A program made the position numbers and the translations under genes. 64,000 bases of DNA, taken from Microbacterium testaceum StLB037 (GTDB lineage: Bacteria; Actinomycetota; Actinomycetes; Actinomycetales; Microbacteriaceae). Under the pieces are notes generated by a model. That model had not been told where the DNA came from. It ran no database searches and saw only the letters and a program-made list of their open reading frames with translations. The first letter of the stretch is position 1. The number at the start of each line of letters is the position of its first letter. Where the stretch lies: the NCBI RefSeq assembly GCF_900104345.1, contig NZ_FNJN01000005.1, positions 248,001-312,000 of the forward strand. The letters are read 5' to 3'. Below, piece after piece: positions 1 to 7,345 of the stretch.

Positions 1-92
1 AGCGCGGCGATCACCCCCTCCTCGATGACGACCGTGGCGGGAGCGAAGGCCCCGTCGACGAAGACGCGGCGAGCGGCGATCCGGGTGGTCAT
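1..92 (-). CDS. allB: allantoinase, N-terminal fragment (runs off the window)
   Basis: The reverse strand from 92 reads a start ATG and about 30 residues beginning MTTRIAARRVFVDGAF, followed by a VVIEEG segment. This is the first beta strand pattern of amidohydrolases of the allantoinase/dihydroorotase class, which open allantoin to allantoate. The active-site metal ligands lie outside the window. The neighbours (racemase, NCS1 permease, urate genes) make allantoinase the best reading. It lies downstream of the racemase gene on the same strand with a 50-base gap, so it may belong to the same operon. Identity rests on about 30 residues plus context; dihydropyrimidinase is the alternative. Confidence 0.6.
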   Translation of the reverse strand, partial: MTTRIAARRVFVDGAFAPATVVIEEGVIAA

Positions 93-142
93 GGCGTCAC
101 GGTAGGACGCTCGCGTTTCGCGAATGTAACCGTCATCAACAT

Positions 143-976
143 TCATGCGAACACCTCGGCGCCGCGAGTTACGTCGTCGCGGTGTGGGGCGGATTCCGTC
201 GTTCGGGGCGCGCGATTTCCGCCCCGAGTGACGGGATCCGCCCCGAACCCGGGATGACCGGCGGCCGCACCCGCGAACTCGCGCGGAGGCCGCGCGTACT
301 CGTCGCGTTTGCTCGTGCCCAGGCCCATGCGCACCATTCCGGATGCCATGCCCACCCCGGCCGCGACCCCGTCGACGACCGGCACCCCGACGCGTGCCGT
401 GAGCTCGGCGCACAGGTCGGCCATGCCCGCGCAGCCGAGCACGATGACGTCCGCGCCGGACGCCGCGGCATCCGCGCTGAGTTCGGCGATGGTGGTGACG
501 GCGGCGGATGCCGTGTCCTCGAGGTCGAGCACCGGAATGCCCGTCGCCGCGAGCGACACGCAGGCCCGCTCCATGCCGTACCGCGCGACGAGATCGTGCG
601 CGCGCCCGAGCGTCCGGCTGAGCGTCGTGACGACCCCGAAGTGCCGCCCCGACACCGCCGCCAGGTGCATCGCCGCCTCGGCGATCCCGACCACGGGCAC
701 CTCGACCAGCTCACGGGCCGCGTCGAGCCCCGGGTCGCCGAAGCACGCGATCACGTAGGCGTCCGCGGGGTCGGAGCCGTCGCGGTCGGCGTCGATCAAC
801 TCGACCACGGCCGCGGCGGCCGCGATCTCGTCGACGTGGCTCTCGATCGCGGCAGCACCGGCGGAAGGGCACGCGGCGTCGATGACGACGTCGGGCCCCG
901 CCACCTCCCGGGCGGCGTCCGCGATCTTCGCGGTCATCGCCCGGGAGGTGTTGGGGTTGATGAGCAGGATCCTCAC
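143..976 (-). CDS. Asp/Glu/hydantoin racemase family protein, probable allantoin racemase
   Basis: A 277-residue protein starting with GTG at 976, with MRILLINPNTS typical of hydantoin/allantoin racemases (HyuE/HpxA type). The two catalytic cysteines expected of the family are visible at about residues 78 (ACFGDPGLD) and 182 (VLGCAGM). Family proteins interconvert the enantiomers of hydantoins or allantoin by two-base proton transfer in the cytoplasm. The last 40 or so residues are a poorly conserved Gly/Arg-rich tail. The start overlaps the permease stop by 4 bases (GTGA), implying translational coupling. Context between an allantoin permease and allantoinase favours allantoin as substrate; a general hydantoin racemase is the alternative. 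Confidence 0.85.
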   Translation of the reverse strand: MRILLINPNTSRAMTAKIADAAREVAGPDVVIDAACPSAGAAAIESHVDEIAAAAAVVELIDADRDGSDPADAYVIACFGDPGLDAARELVEVPVVGIAEAAMHLAAVSGRHFGVVTTLSRTLGRAHDLVARYGMERACVSLAATGIPVLDLEDTASAAVTTIAELSADAAASGADVIVLGCAGMADLCAELTARVGVPVVDGVAAGVGMASGMVRMGLGTSKRDEYARPPREFAGAAAGHPGFGADPVTRGGNRAPRTTESAPHRDDVTRGAEVFA

Positions 977-2628
977 GCGAGCGCCTCGCGCGGGGGTGCG
1001 GCCGCGGTCTCGGCATCCCGAGCTTTCTGGGCGAGCACGGGAACCTCTTCGACGACCGGGGCCTCGGCGACCGCGTCGACCGTGCCGTCGGAGATGCCCT
1101 CGGTCTCACCGTCGAAGGTCGGGACGCGGGGATCGAGCCGCTCGAAGAGCAGGAAGAGCACGTAGCCCAGACCGCATCCGATGAACCAGCTGTAGTCGCT
1201 GACCCACGAGACGTTGAACAGCCCCAGGTCGGCGAAGAGCTTCGGGAACACGGCGATCAGCACGGTGGGAACCCCCGCGGCGATGACGGCCTTGACCGCG
1301 TTCGGGTTGAAACCGTTGCGGTACCAGTAAGGCCCGGCGGCATCCATCGTGAACATCGCATCGACCTTCACGCGCTGGCGGGCCGCGATGTAGTAGCCGG
1401 CGATCAGGATGCCGAAGAGCGGGCCGATCAGCGCACCCAGCACGCCCAGCGAGTAGTGGATGGCGTCGCTGTTGGAGTACCAGTTCCAGGGCATGAGGAA
1501 GGTGGAGCCGACGGCGGCGATCATGCCGCCCGCGCGCCACGAGATCTTCTTCGGGGCGACGTTGGAGAAGTCGAACGCGGGCGAGATGAAGTTCGCGACG
1601 ATGTTGATGCCGACGGTGGCCGTGACGAAGGTGAGCCCGCCCAGCAGGATCGCGAAGGGCGTGTCGATCTGCTCGACCGTCTTGATGGGGTCGGTGATGA
1701 GCGAGCCGAACACCGGGACGGTGGCCGACGCGGTGATGACGGTCAGCAGCGAGAAGAAGACGAAGTTGATCGGCAGGCCCCAGAGGTTGCCCTTCTTCAC
1801 CGCGGCGAAGCTCTTGCCGTAGCGGGCGAAGTCGCCGAAGTTCAGCATCGGGCCCGAGAAGTACGACACGACCAGGGCGATCGCGGCGAACATCACCGGG
1901 ATCGAGGCCCAGAAGTCGAGCTGCACCGTCGACAGGGTGAACGAGATGTTCTGGATGCCGGCCTGCGACACGAGGTACACGGCGAGCACGATCATGACGA
2001 GGTAGACGGCGGGGCCGGCCCAGTCGATGAAGCGGCGGATGACCTCCATGCCGTTCCAGAAGAGCAGGAACTGCGCGGTCCACAGGATCGCGTACGAGAT
2101 CCAGCCGAGTGCCGAGAGGCCGGCGAAAGACACGTCGAGCAGAGCCGCGGAACCCGGGATGAACTTGAGGAACACGATGTTCAGCGACTCGGCCGCGAGG
2201 AAGGTCTGCACCCCGTACCAGGCGATCGCGATGAGCCCGCGGATGATCGCGGGGATGTTCGCACCCCGGATGCCGAAGACCACGCGGTTGATGACGGGGA
2301 AGGGCACGCCCGTCTTCTGGCTTGGCTTGGCGACCATGTTGGCGAAGACCTGCACGATGACGATGCCGGCGATCAGCGCCACGAGCACCTGCCACGACTG
2401 CAGGCCCAGGGCGAAGAGCGAGCCGGCCGTGACGTAGCCGCCGACGGAGTGCACGTCGCTCATCCAGAACGCGAAGATGTTGTAGCTCGACCACTTCTGC
2501 TTCCGCAGGGGAGCCAGGTCTTCGTTGGCGAGACGGTCGTCGTAGTGGGGCTTCATGTTGCCGCCCCCGTGGGGGTGGCCGGCGGCCTCCACGAGATCGT
2601 GGGGACCGGTGAGCGGGGTGGAAGTCAT
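973..2628 (-). CDS. NCS1 family allantoin/nucleobase permease
   Basis: A 551-residue integral membrane protein with about 12 hydrophobic segments. After a 40-residue cytoplasmic N-terminus it carries the NCS1 signature WSSYNIFAFWMSDVHSVGGY near residues 46-65 and the GVPFPVINRVVFG segment near 110, as in allantoin (PucI) and uracil/hydantoin permeases. It should import allantoin or a related purine-derived ureide with Na+ or H+. A Shine-Dalgarno GAGAGGA lies just before the ATG. It is first in the leftward operon permease-racemase-allantoinase and diverges from the XRE regulator, whose probable operators lie in the shared 159-base gap. The exact substrate is inference. Confidence 0.9.
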   Translation of the reverse strand: MTSTPLTGPHDLVEAAGHPHGGGNMKPHYDDRLANEDLAPLRKQKWSSYNIFAFWMSDVHSVGGYVTAGSLFALGLQSWQVLVALIAGIVIVQVFANMVAKPSQKTGVPFPVINRVVFGIRGANIPAIIRGLIAIAWYGVQTFLAAESLNIVFLKFIPGSAALLDVSFAGLSALGWISYAILWTAQFLLFWNGMEVIRRFIDWAGPAVYLVMIVLAVYLVSQAGIQNISFTLSTVQLDFWASIPVMFAAIALVVSYFSGPMLNFGDFARYGKSFAAVKKGNLWGLPINFVFFSLLTVITASATVPVFGSLITDPIKTVEQIDTPFAILLGGLTFVTATVGINIVANFISPAFDFSNVAPKKISWRAGGMIAAVGSTFLMPWNWYSNSDAIHYSLGVLGALIGPLFGILIAGYYIAARQRVKVDAMFTMDAAGPYWYRNGFNPNAVKAVIAAGVPTVLIAVFPKLFADLGLFNVSWVSDYSWFIGCGLGYVLFLLFERLDPRVPTFDGETEGISDGTVDAVAEAPVVEEVPVLAQKARDAETAAAPPREALA

Positions 2629-2691
2629 GTCATTCCTCTCAGGACGATGGATGCCACGACGTGGAGTCCGCGGCCGGAGTGGAGTTCTGAT

Positions 2692-2709
2692 GTGAAGTTA
2701 TGGGTTCAC
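2692..2709. promoter_or_regulatory. operator-like dyad GTGAA-N8-TTCAC, copy 1
   Basis: Inverted repeat GTGAA, 8 bases, TTCAC in the divergent region between the permease and the XRE regulator. The same format recurs exactly 52 bases downstream (about five helical turns). Likely binding site for the adjacent regulator or another purine-responsive repressor; the binding protein is inference. Confidence 0.6.
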
Positions 2710-2725
2710 ACAACGCCGCTGGTTT

Positions 2726-2742
2726 CGCTCGTGTAACGAGCG
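2726..2742. promoter_or_regulatory. perfect palindrome CGCTCGT-GTA-ACGAGCG
   Basis: Seven-base arms with a three-base centre, lying between the two GTGAA-N8-TTCAC dyads. It may be an independent operator or part of one composite site covering both divergent promoters. Confidence 0.45.
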
Positions 2743-2743
2743 T

Positions 2744-2761
2744 GTGAAGTCGCTCCTTCAC
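2744..2761. promoter_or_regulatory. operator-like dyad GTGAA-N8-TTCAC, copy 2
   Basis: Second copy of the dyad. It ends 14 bases before the presumed -10 hexamer (TAGACT, 2776-2781) of the regulator gene, so occupancy would block that promoter. This suggests autoregulation together with control of the permease operon. Confidence 0.6.
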
Positions 2762-2787
2762 GCTTTCCGCCTCCCTAGACTCGGGAC

Positions 2788-3399
2788 ATGTCGCAGCCGC
2801 CCGTCGCCGAAGCCACCGCCGTCGAGCCGGGGTCGGTCGGGGTCGGGGCGCGGATCCGCGACCTGCGCCAGGCGCGCGGCATCTCCGCCCGGGCGCTCGC
2901 GAAATCGCTCGGCATCTCCCCCAGCGCCGTGTCGCAGATCGAGCGCGGAGTGATGCAGCCGAGCGTCTCGCGCCTGATCGCCATCACCGACGCCCTGGGC
3001 GTCCCGCTCGTGGCGGCCTTCGACCCGGCATCCGACCGTCCGATCGAACCGGTCGGGCCCTCGGGCTTCACGCTGCAGCGCGCCGGGCAATCGCCCGACA
3101 TCGTGCTCGACAGCGGGGTGTCGTTCCGCCGACTCACCCCCGGCACCTCTCCCGGCGTCGATTACTTCGAGTCGATCTACCCGCCCGGGGCCTCGGCCCA
3201 CGGCGCCGACGGGCTGTTCCACCACGAGGGCTACGAGGTCGGCACGGTCGTCGCGGGCGAGCTCACGATCGACTTCGAGGCCGAGCGGGTGATCCTGCGG
3301 GCGGGAGACGCGATCAGCTACCCCTGCTCGGTGCCCCACCGCCTGCACAACACGGGCGAGGCGGATGCCGTCGCGCACTGGCTGATCGTGCACGCCTGA
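2788..3399 (+). CDS. XRE family regulator with cupin sensor domain
   Basis: A 203-residue protein with an N-terminal helix-turn-helix at about residues 14-70 (IRDLRQARGISARALAKSLG, then PSAVSQIERG) and a C-terminal cupin at about 115-200 ending in a GDAISYPCSVPHRLHNTG strand pair. This architecture is common in regulators that sense small metabolites. It stands between permease and uraD and is the obvious candidate regulator of purine degradation. The start fits leaderless transcription: TAGACT ends 6 bases before the ATG and no Shine-Dalgarno is present. The ligand is unknown. Confidence 0.88.
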   Translation: MSQPPVAEATAVEPGSVGVGARIRDLRQARGISARALAKSLGISPSAVSQIERGVMQPSVSRLIAITDALGVPLVAAFDPASDRPIEPVGPSGFTLQRAGQSPDIVLDSGVSFRRLTPGTSPGVDYFESIYPPGASAHGADGLFHHEGYEVGTVVAGELTIDFEAERVILRAGDAISYPCSVPHRLHNTGEADAVAHWLIVHA

Positions 3400-3572
3400 C
3401 GCGGGCGCCAGAGTTCGGGGCGCCGGACGTGCACCGGGGCGGTCCTCGGACACCCCACTGCTCGCAGCGCGCCCCACTGCGCGTCACCCCTCCCCCCAGA
3501 ATGTTCCCCACAGCAACACCGCCGACACATCCCGCCACAGCGCCGTAACGCGGTCGGCCTAGCGTGACCTGC

Positions 3573-4100
3573 ATGCACCTGTCCGACTTCCATGCCCTCG
3601 ACGACGCGGATGCCACGGCCGTCGCCCGCGTATGGGCCGACGTCCCCGGCTGGGTCAACGCGGTCGTCGCCGGCCGGCCCTACGCAGACGTCGACGCCCT
3701 CGCCGCGTACGCGGGAGACCTCGCCTCGGCCTGGTCTCCGGGCGACCTCGAGGCCGCCCTGCACGCGCACCCGCGCATCGGGGCGAAGGTGGCGGGCGAC
3801 GGCGCCGAGGCCACGGCATCCCGTCGCGAGCAGGGATCGATGGCCTCCGCCGCGGACGACGACGTGGCGGCCATCGCCGCCGGCAACGCCGCCTACGAGG
3901 AGCGGTTCGGACGCGTCTTCCTCATCCGCGCGGCGGGGCGCACGCCCGGCGAGATGCGCGCGGAGCTCGAACGGCGCCTGTCGAACGACCCCGACAGCGA
4001 GACCATCGAGGCCACCCGCCAGCTCGCCGAGATCGCGCTGCTGCGCCTGCGCACGACCTTCGCCGACGACGCTCCCGCCGAACCGGAGGCCGCGGAATGA
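3573..4100 (+). CDS. uraD: 2-oxo-4-hydroxy-4-carboxy-5-ureidoimidazoline (OHCU) decarboxylase
   Basis: A 175-residue cytosolic enzyme for the third step of urate to (S)-allantoin. The catalytic segment AALHAHPRIG (His about residue 66) and the SRREQ segment of the family are present, followed by NAAYEERFGRVFLIRAAGR. The ATG at 3573 is preferred over an in-frame GTG at 3564 because TAGCGT (3560-3565) ends 7 bases before it, the spacing of a leaderless -10, and the GTG would lie inside that hexamer. It overlaps uraH by 4 bases. Its own promoter separates it from the XRE gene by about 170 bases in which no other gene was seen. Confidence 0.92.
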   Translation: MHLSDFHALDDADATAVARVWADVPGWVNAVVAGRPYADVDALAAYAGDLASAWSPGDLEAALHAHPRIGAKVAGDGAEATASRREQGSMASAADDDVAAIAAGNAAYEERFGRVFLIRAAGRTPGEMRAELERRLSNDPDSETIEATRQLAEIALLRLRTTFADDAPAEPEAAE

Positions 4101-4417
4101 CGCACCTCACCACCCACGTCCTGGATGCCACGGCCGGCGCGCCCGCGGCCGGGGTCGCCGTGACGCTCTCGCACCTCGATGGCGCGACCATCGACTCCGC
4201 CGCCACCGATGCCGACGGGCGGCTCTCACTCGGACCCGACGTCCTCGCCGACGGCGACTACGCCCTGACGTTCGCGACGGGCGCCTACTTCCGCTCGCGC
4301 GGTATCGCGTCGTTCCACCCGGTCGCGACGATCGCGTTCACGGTCAGCGGCGAGGCGCACCTGCACGTGCCGCTGCTGCTGAGCCCCTTCGCCTATTCGA
4401 CCTACCGCGGCAGCTGA
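4097..4417 (+). CDS. uraH: 5-hydroxyisourate hydrolase (transthyretin-like)
   Basis: A 106-residue protein beginning MTHLTTHVLD and ending with the family-defining YRGS tetrapeptide, preceded by HLHVPLLLSPFAYST. It hydrolyses 5-hydroxyisourate, the product of urate hydroxylation, to OHCU, which uraD then decarboxylates. Length and both termini match the family. The ATG overlaps the uraD stop (ATGA), so the two are co-translated. There is no signal peptide, so it acts in the cytoplasm as the usual tetramer (family knowledge). Confidence 0.95.
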   Translation: MTHLTTHVLDATAGAPAAGVAVTLSHLDGATIDSAATDADGRLSLGPDVLADGDYALTFATGAYFRSRGIASFHPVATIAFTVSGEAHLHVPLLLSPFAYSTYRGS

Positions 4418-4425
4418 GGAGCGAC

Positions 4426-5610
4426 ATGAAGGTCATCGTCATTGGCGCGGGAGTCGGCGGCACCTCCGCCGCCCTGGCCCTGCAGAAGCTCGGGCACGAG
4501 GTCGTCGTGTACGACCGGATGCGCGAGAACCGACCGGTCGGTGCGGCCCTGTCGCTGTGGTCGAACGGGGTCAAGGTCCTCAACTGGCTCGGCCTCGGCC
4601 CGCAGGTCGCCGCGCTCGGCGGCCGCATGGACGACATGGCCTATTACGACGGCCACACCGGCGACGAGCTCTGCCGCTTCAGCCTCGCCCCCGTCACCGA
4701 GCAGACCGGCCAGCGCCCCTACCCCGTCGCGCGGGCCGACCTGCAGCAGCTGATGATGGATGCCGTCGGCCCCACGAACATCCACCTCGGCAAGCAGCTC
4801 ACCGGTGTCGCGGAGTCCGACGGCGTCGTGACCGCCACCTTCGCCGACGGATCCACCGACACCGCCGACCTGCTGATCGGAGCCGACGGCGCCCGGTCGC
4901 TCGTGCGGGAATACGTCACCGAGCCCACCGGCATCCGTCCCGAACGCTCCTACTCGGGATACGTCAACTACAACGGCCTGGTGGCTGCCGACGAGCGGAT
5001 CGGCCCGCTCGATCAGTGGACCACCTACGTCGGCGACGGCAAGCGCTGCGCCGTCATGCCCGTCGCGGGCAACCGTTTCTACTTCTTCGTCGACGTGCCC
5101 GGACCATCGGGAGTGGTCGAGGACCGCATGGCGGCTCTCGAGCACGCGTTCGGATCGTGGGGCGCTCCCGGAGTGCGCGCCCTGCTCGACGGCATCGATC
5201 CCGACGAGTCGCTGAACCGCGTCGAGATCTGGGACATCGATCCCTTCGACACCTGGGTGCGGGGGCGCGTGGCGATCCTGGGCGATGCGGCGCACAACAC
5301 CGCCCCCGACATCGGTCAGGGCGCGTGCTCGGCGCTCGAGGACAGCTTCGCGCTGGGCATCGTCTTCGCGACCTCGACCCTCGGCGTCGAGGACTCGTTG
5401 AAGCGCTACGAGCGCATCCGCACCGAGCGAGCGGGCGACCTGGTGCTGCGCGCCCGCAAGCGCGCGCACGAGACGCACGCGTTCGACGTCGCCGCGACCC
5501 AGGCCTGGTACGACGGCCTGCGCCGCGAGGACGGGACGGGCGTGATCCGCGGCATCGTCGGCAACATCGAGGGCAGCCCGGTCGAGCTGGGCGCGAGCGT
5601 GCTGCGCTGA
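4426..5610 (+). CDS. hpxO: FAD-dependent urate hydroxylase (HpxO type)
   Basis: A 394-residue flavoprotein monooxygenase. It has an N-terminal dinucleotide-binding GAGVGGTSAALAL segment (about residues 7-19), a mid-chain DLLIGADGARS motif and a C-terminal GDAAHNTAPDIGQGACSALE flavin motif. The size is close to Klebsiella HpxO. It replaces cofactor-free uricase, converting urate to 5-hydroxyisourate with NADH and O2 for uraH and uraD. The Shine-Dalgarno GAGGAG lies 5 bases upstream and the gap after uraH is 8 bases. PHBH-like hydroxylases of other substrates share the fold, but the operon makes urate the likely substrate. Confidence 0.88.
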   Translation: MKVIVIGAGVGGTSAALALQKLGHEVVVYDRMRENRPVGAALSLWSNGVKVLNWLGLGPQVAALGGRMDDMAYYDGHTGDELCRFSLAPVTEQTGQRPYPVARADLQQLMMDAVGPTNIHLGKQLTGVAESDGVVTATFADGSTDTADLLIGADGARSLVREYVTEPTGIRPERSYSGYVNYNGLVAADERIGPLDQWTTYVGDGKRCAVMPVAGNRFYFFVDVPGPSGVVEDRMAALEHAFGSWGAPGVRALLDGIDPDESLNRVEIWDIDPFDTWVRGRVAILGDAAHNTAPDIGQGACSALEDSFALGIVFATSTLGVEDSLKRYERIRTERAGDLVLRARKRAHETHAFDVAATQAWYDGLRREDGTGVIRGIVGNIEGSPVELGASVLR

Positions 5611-5687
5611 CGGCCGCCGGGGCCGCGCTGCCGTTCCGATGGCGGGCCTGGGATGAGGCCGCCCCGGGCGGGAGGGGGGGGGTGCAT

Positions 5688-5701
5688 TTCACCCGGGTGA
5701 A
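5688..5701. promoter_or_regulatory. perfect palindrome TTCACCCGGGTGAA upstream of the toxin cassette
   Basis: A 14-base perfect palindrome about 40 bases upstream of a possible -10 hexamer TACCCT (5741-5746) that precedes the EspC-like gene. A run of ten Gs stands just before it. It could be an operator for the cassette; no cognate regulator is adjacent. Confidence 0.4.
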
Positions 5702-5767
5702 TTTCGGAACGAAGAGTCGAAGCACGCCCCCTGACGGCGCTACCCTCATCGGCGAGAGGGAGCTCTC

Positions 5768-6049
5768 GTGTCGAAATTCTCCGTCGATCCCGAGTCGCTG
5801 CGAACGACCGCCGCACGCCTCGAGGGCGTGCGCGACTCCGCTGGCGCGTTCATGGAGACGTGTCCGGCAGACGTGGGCCACGCCGACGTGGCACGGTCGG
5901 TCTCGCGTCTTGCGGTGGACACGGCGGATTCGTGGAAAAGCGCGGTCGAAGATCTCGCTCATCTCGTCGAGCGGCTCCGACAGAGCGCCGATCTCTACGA
6001 AAGGACGGATCGAGATGTCGTCGTGCCCGGCGGGGCGGTCCCGAAGTGA
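5768..6049 (+). CDS. EspC-like type VII secretion substrate
   Basis: A 93-residue, mostly helical protein starting at GTG 5768 behind a GAGAGGGAG ribosome site. The N-terminus MSKFSVDPESLRTTAARLEG matches the pattern of small EspC-like (PF10824 type) secreted proteins. Residues 77-81 read YERTD, which fits the YxxxD/E general export signal of ESX/type VII secretion, near the C-terminus as expected. It has no Sec signal or membrane segment. It overlaps the toxin gene by 4 bases (GTGA). It probably works as a co-secreted partner for the toxin; the secretion machine itself is not in the window. Confidence 0.7.
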   Translation: MSKFSVDPESLRTTAARLEGVRDSAGAFMETCPADVGHADVARSVSRLAVDTADSWKSAVEDLAHLVERLRQSADLYERTDRDVVVPGGAVPK

Positions 6050-6414
6050 GTGAACTCGGGCAGACGTCCGACCCCGTCGACCTCATCCCCGGATCGGTGA
6101 GCGGTCTCGATGAGTTCGTGTGGCAGTGGCGTGAAGTCGAAGAGGAACTAAAGGTGCCGGTGGAGCGCCAGAGGGCTCGGTCTTCGATCGAGGGCTCCAC
6201 CCAGCAACGCTACTTCGACGGATATGTGAAAAACGACGACGGCACTTATACCGCCATCGAGGTGAAGAGTGGAACGGGTTACGAGAAATACATGAAGAAC
6301 GCAGAGAACCAGAAATCGTTCGACGATTCCATCTCCCCCGAGAACCCAGCAACCGTTACGATTAGGGGGCAGAAGATGACAATCACCGACGTGCTGATAT
6401 CGGTTGTACCATGA
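6046..6414 (+). CDS. short type VII polymorphic toxin, PD-(D/E)XK nuclease-like
   Basis: A 122-residue protein from GTG 6046. Residues 1-40 (starting MSELGQTSDPVDLIPGSVSG) resemble the start of the T7SS-signal domain of actinobacterial polymorphic toxins. Residues 50-122 look like a toxin tip: YFDGYV (Asp58), then IEVKSG (Glu72, Lys74), a D-x13-E-x-K pattern compatible with the restriction-endonuclease fold. The region normally between these parts (WXG-like helices and linker) is absent, suggesting an internal in-frame deletion. Codons rare in this genome (ATA, CTA, AGG, GTA) and lower GC suggest horizontal origin. It overlaps the immunity gene by ATGA. Nuclease activity is inferred from motif spacing only. 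Confidence 0.6.
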   Translation: MSELGQTSDPVDLIPGSVSGLDEFVWQWREVEEELKVPVERQRARSSIEGSTQQRYFDGYVKNDDGTYTAIEVKSGTGYEKYMKNAENQKSFDDSISPENPATVTIRGQKMTITDVLISVVP

Positions 6415-6899
6415 CGGCAAATAGGCACTATTACACGGTCGATGGTTCTCGTTCGACTGAGCTCAAGCCGCGAGTACGACCGGCCCGAGAGTTGCTGGAA
6501 AATTTGCTCACCCTCATGCAACCCGGCAAACGGTCCACCCTGATGCTCGCGCCAATTCCCGAGGCTAAGAACTTCGTCGACTACCTCCGTGAGGGCGGAG
6601 GCCCGGTCTTCCTGCAATGCGCCGGCACTTCCGACGCGATGACGATCGAGTGGCACAAGTACGACGACGACGGCCAGGACCGGCACTACATCGTTGGCCA
6701 CGGCGGCGACCACTCCGGAGAGCCCTCCGTCGACATCCCCTTCTTCGACGGCACACGCAAGGCCACCGTGTACCCCGACGAGGTCTTCGCACTCGACGAA
6801 GCGACCGACATCTTCTTCCACTACTACGAGACCGGTGAGATCCCGTCCGGCTACGAGCTGCGCTGGTACGACCTCACCTGGCCGAAACCACAGCCATGA
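6411..6899 (+). CDS. Imm1-like immunity protein
   Basis: A 162-residue soluble, acidic protein (rich in Asp and Glu). It ends with a segment holding VYPDEVFALDEATDIFFHYY, a TGEIPSGYELRWYDL stretch and a PKPQP tail; the FxxYxxTGExPxxxxW arrangement is typical of Imm1-family immunity proteins. In that family the protein binds and neutralises a cognate toxin made by the adjacent gene. Position directly after the toxin with a 4-base overlap supports a toxin/immunity pair. Family assignment is by pattern, not by search. If the toxin is a deletion product, the immunity gene could still protect against intact toxin from relatives. Confidence 0.6.
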   Translation: MTANRHYYTVDGSRSTELKPRVRPARELLENLLTLMQPGKRSTLMLAPIPEAKNFVDYLREGGGPVFLQCAGTSDAMTIEWHKYDDDGQDRHYIVGHGGDHSGEPSVDIPFFDGTRKATVYPDEVFALDEATDIFFHYYETGEIPSGYELRWYDLTWPKPQP

Positions 6900-7186
6900 C
6901 CATCCGATTCGATGGCGACCGCCATGCCCAACTCGTCGAGGTGCTTCGCGACGCGACCGAGTCCATCGGACGTCACCTCGAGAATCTCGACGCAATTGTC
7001 GCGGCGGGAAGAGACGAGTGGACCGGGGACGCGAGGACGGCGTACGACACCGCCCATCGACAATGGTCGCAAGCGCTCGAGCGCATGAATGCGAACCTGG
7101 ACGATGCCGCGTCGGGTATGGACGCGGCGCGCTCGGCGTTTGCGACCGCGGAAGCCTTAGTTACTCGCCTCTGGGTACGAGCATGA
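6896..7186 (+). CDS. WXG100 family protein
   Basis: A 96-residue helical-hairpin protein. Residues 42-44 are W-T-G (in GRDEWTGDARTAY), the WXG turn expected midway along a roughly 100-residue chain, and both flanks are long amphipathic helices. WXG100 proteins are secreted as dimers by type VII systems and often chaperone toxins. No YxxxD/E signal is visible at its C-terminus, so export would depend on a partner such as the EspC-like protein at the cassette start. It overlaps the immunity gene by ATGA and closes the cassette. The next 159 bases hold no gene that I can support. Confidence 0.75.
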   Translation: MTIRFDGDRHAQLVEVLRDATESIGRHLENLDAIVAAGRDEWTGDARTAYDTAHRQWSQALERMNANLDDAASGMDAARSAFATAEALVTRLWVRA

Positions 7187-7345
7187 CGACCGTGCGGGCT
7201 GCCCTCCCCGTCCGTCACCTCGGCGAAACCGCCACCCTGAGCGCGACGGTATGTCACCGTGTGACGCACCCCCGCCTGCCCCGGCGACGCAGCGTGGCAC
7301 CGTGGAGGCGACGCATCCGCACCGCTCACGCCGCCGGGAGGCACC

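Noticed and set aside
182..1165. Long open frame on the plus strand opposite the racemase and permease end
   Set aside because: Arg/Gly/Ala-rich translation without family patterns; the opposite strand has clear homology. Typical antisense shadow in high-GC DNA.
2691..2710. CRP/FNR-type site TGTGA...TCACA near the permease promoter
   Set aside because: The half-site spacing (10 bases between TGTGA and TCACA) is wrong for CRP-type sites (6); the same arms recur as GTGAA-N8-TTCAC, which explains it better.
5860..6045. Upstream extension of the toxin frame
   Set aside because: The translated stretch is Arg-rich and overlaps the EspC-like gene in another frame; GTG 6046 in a GTGA overlap fits the chaining used by the other three genes.
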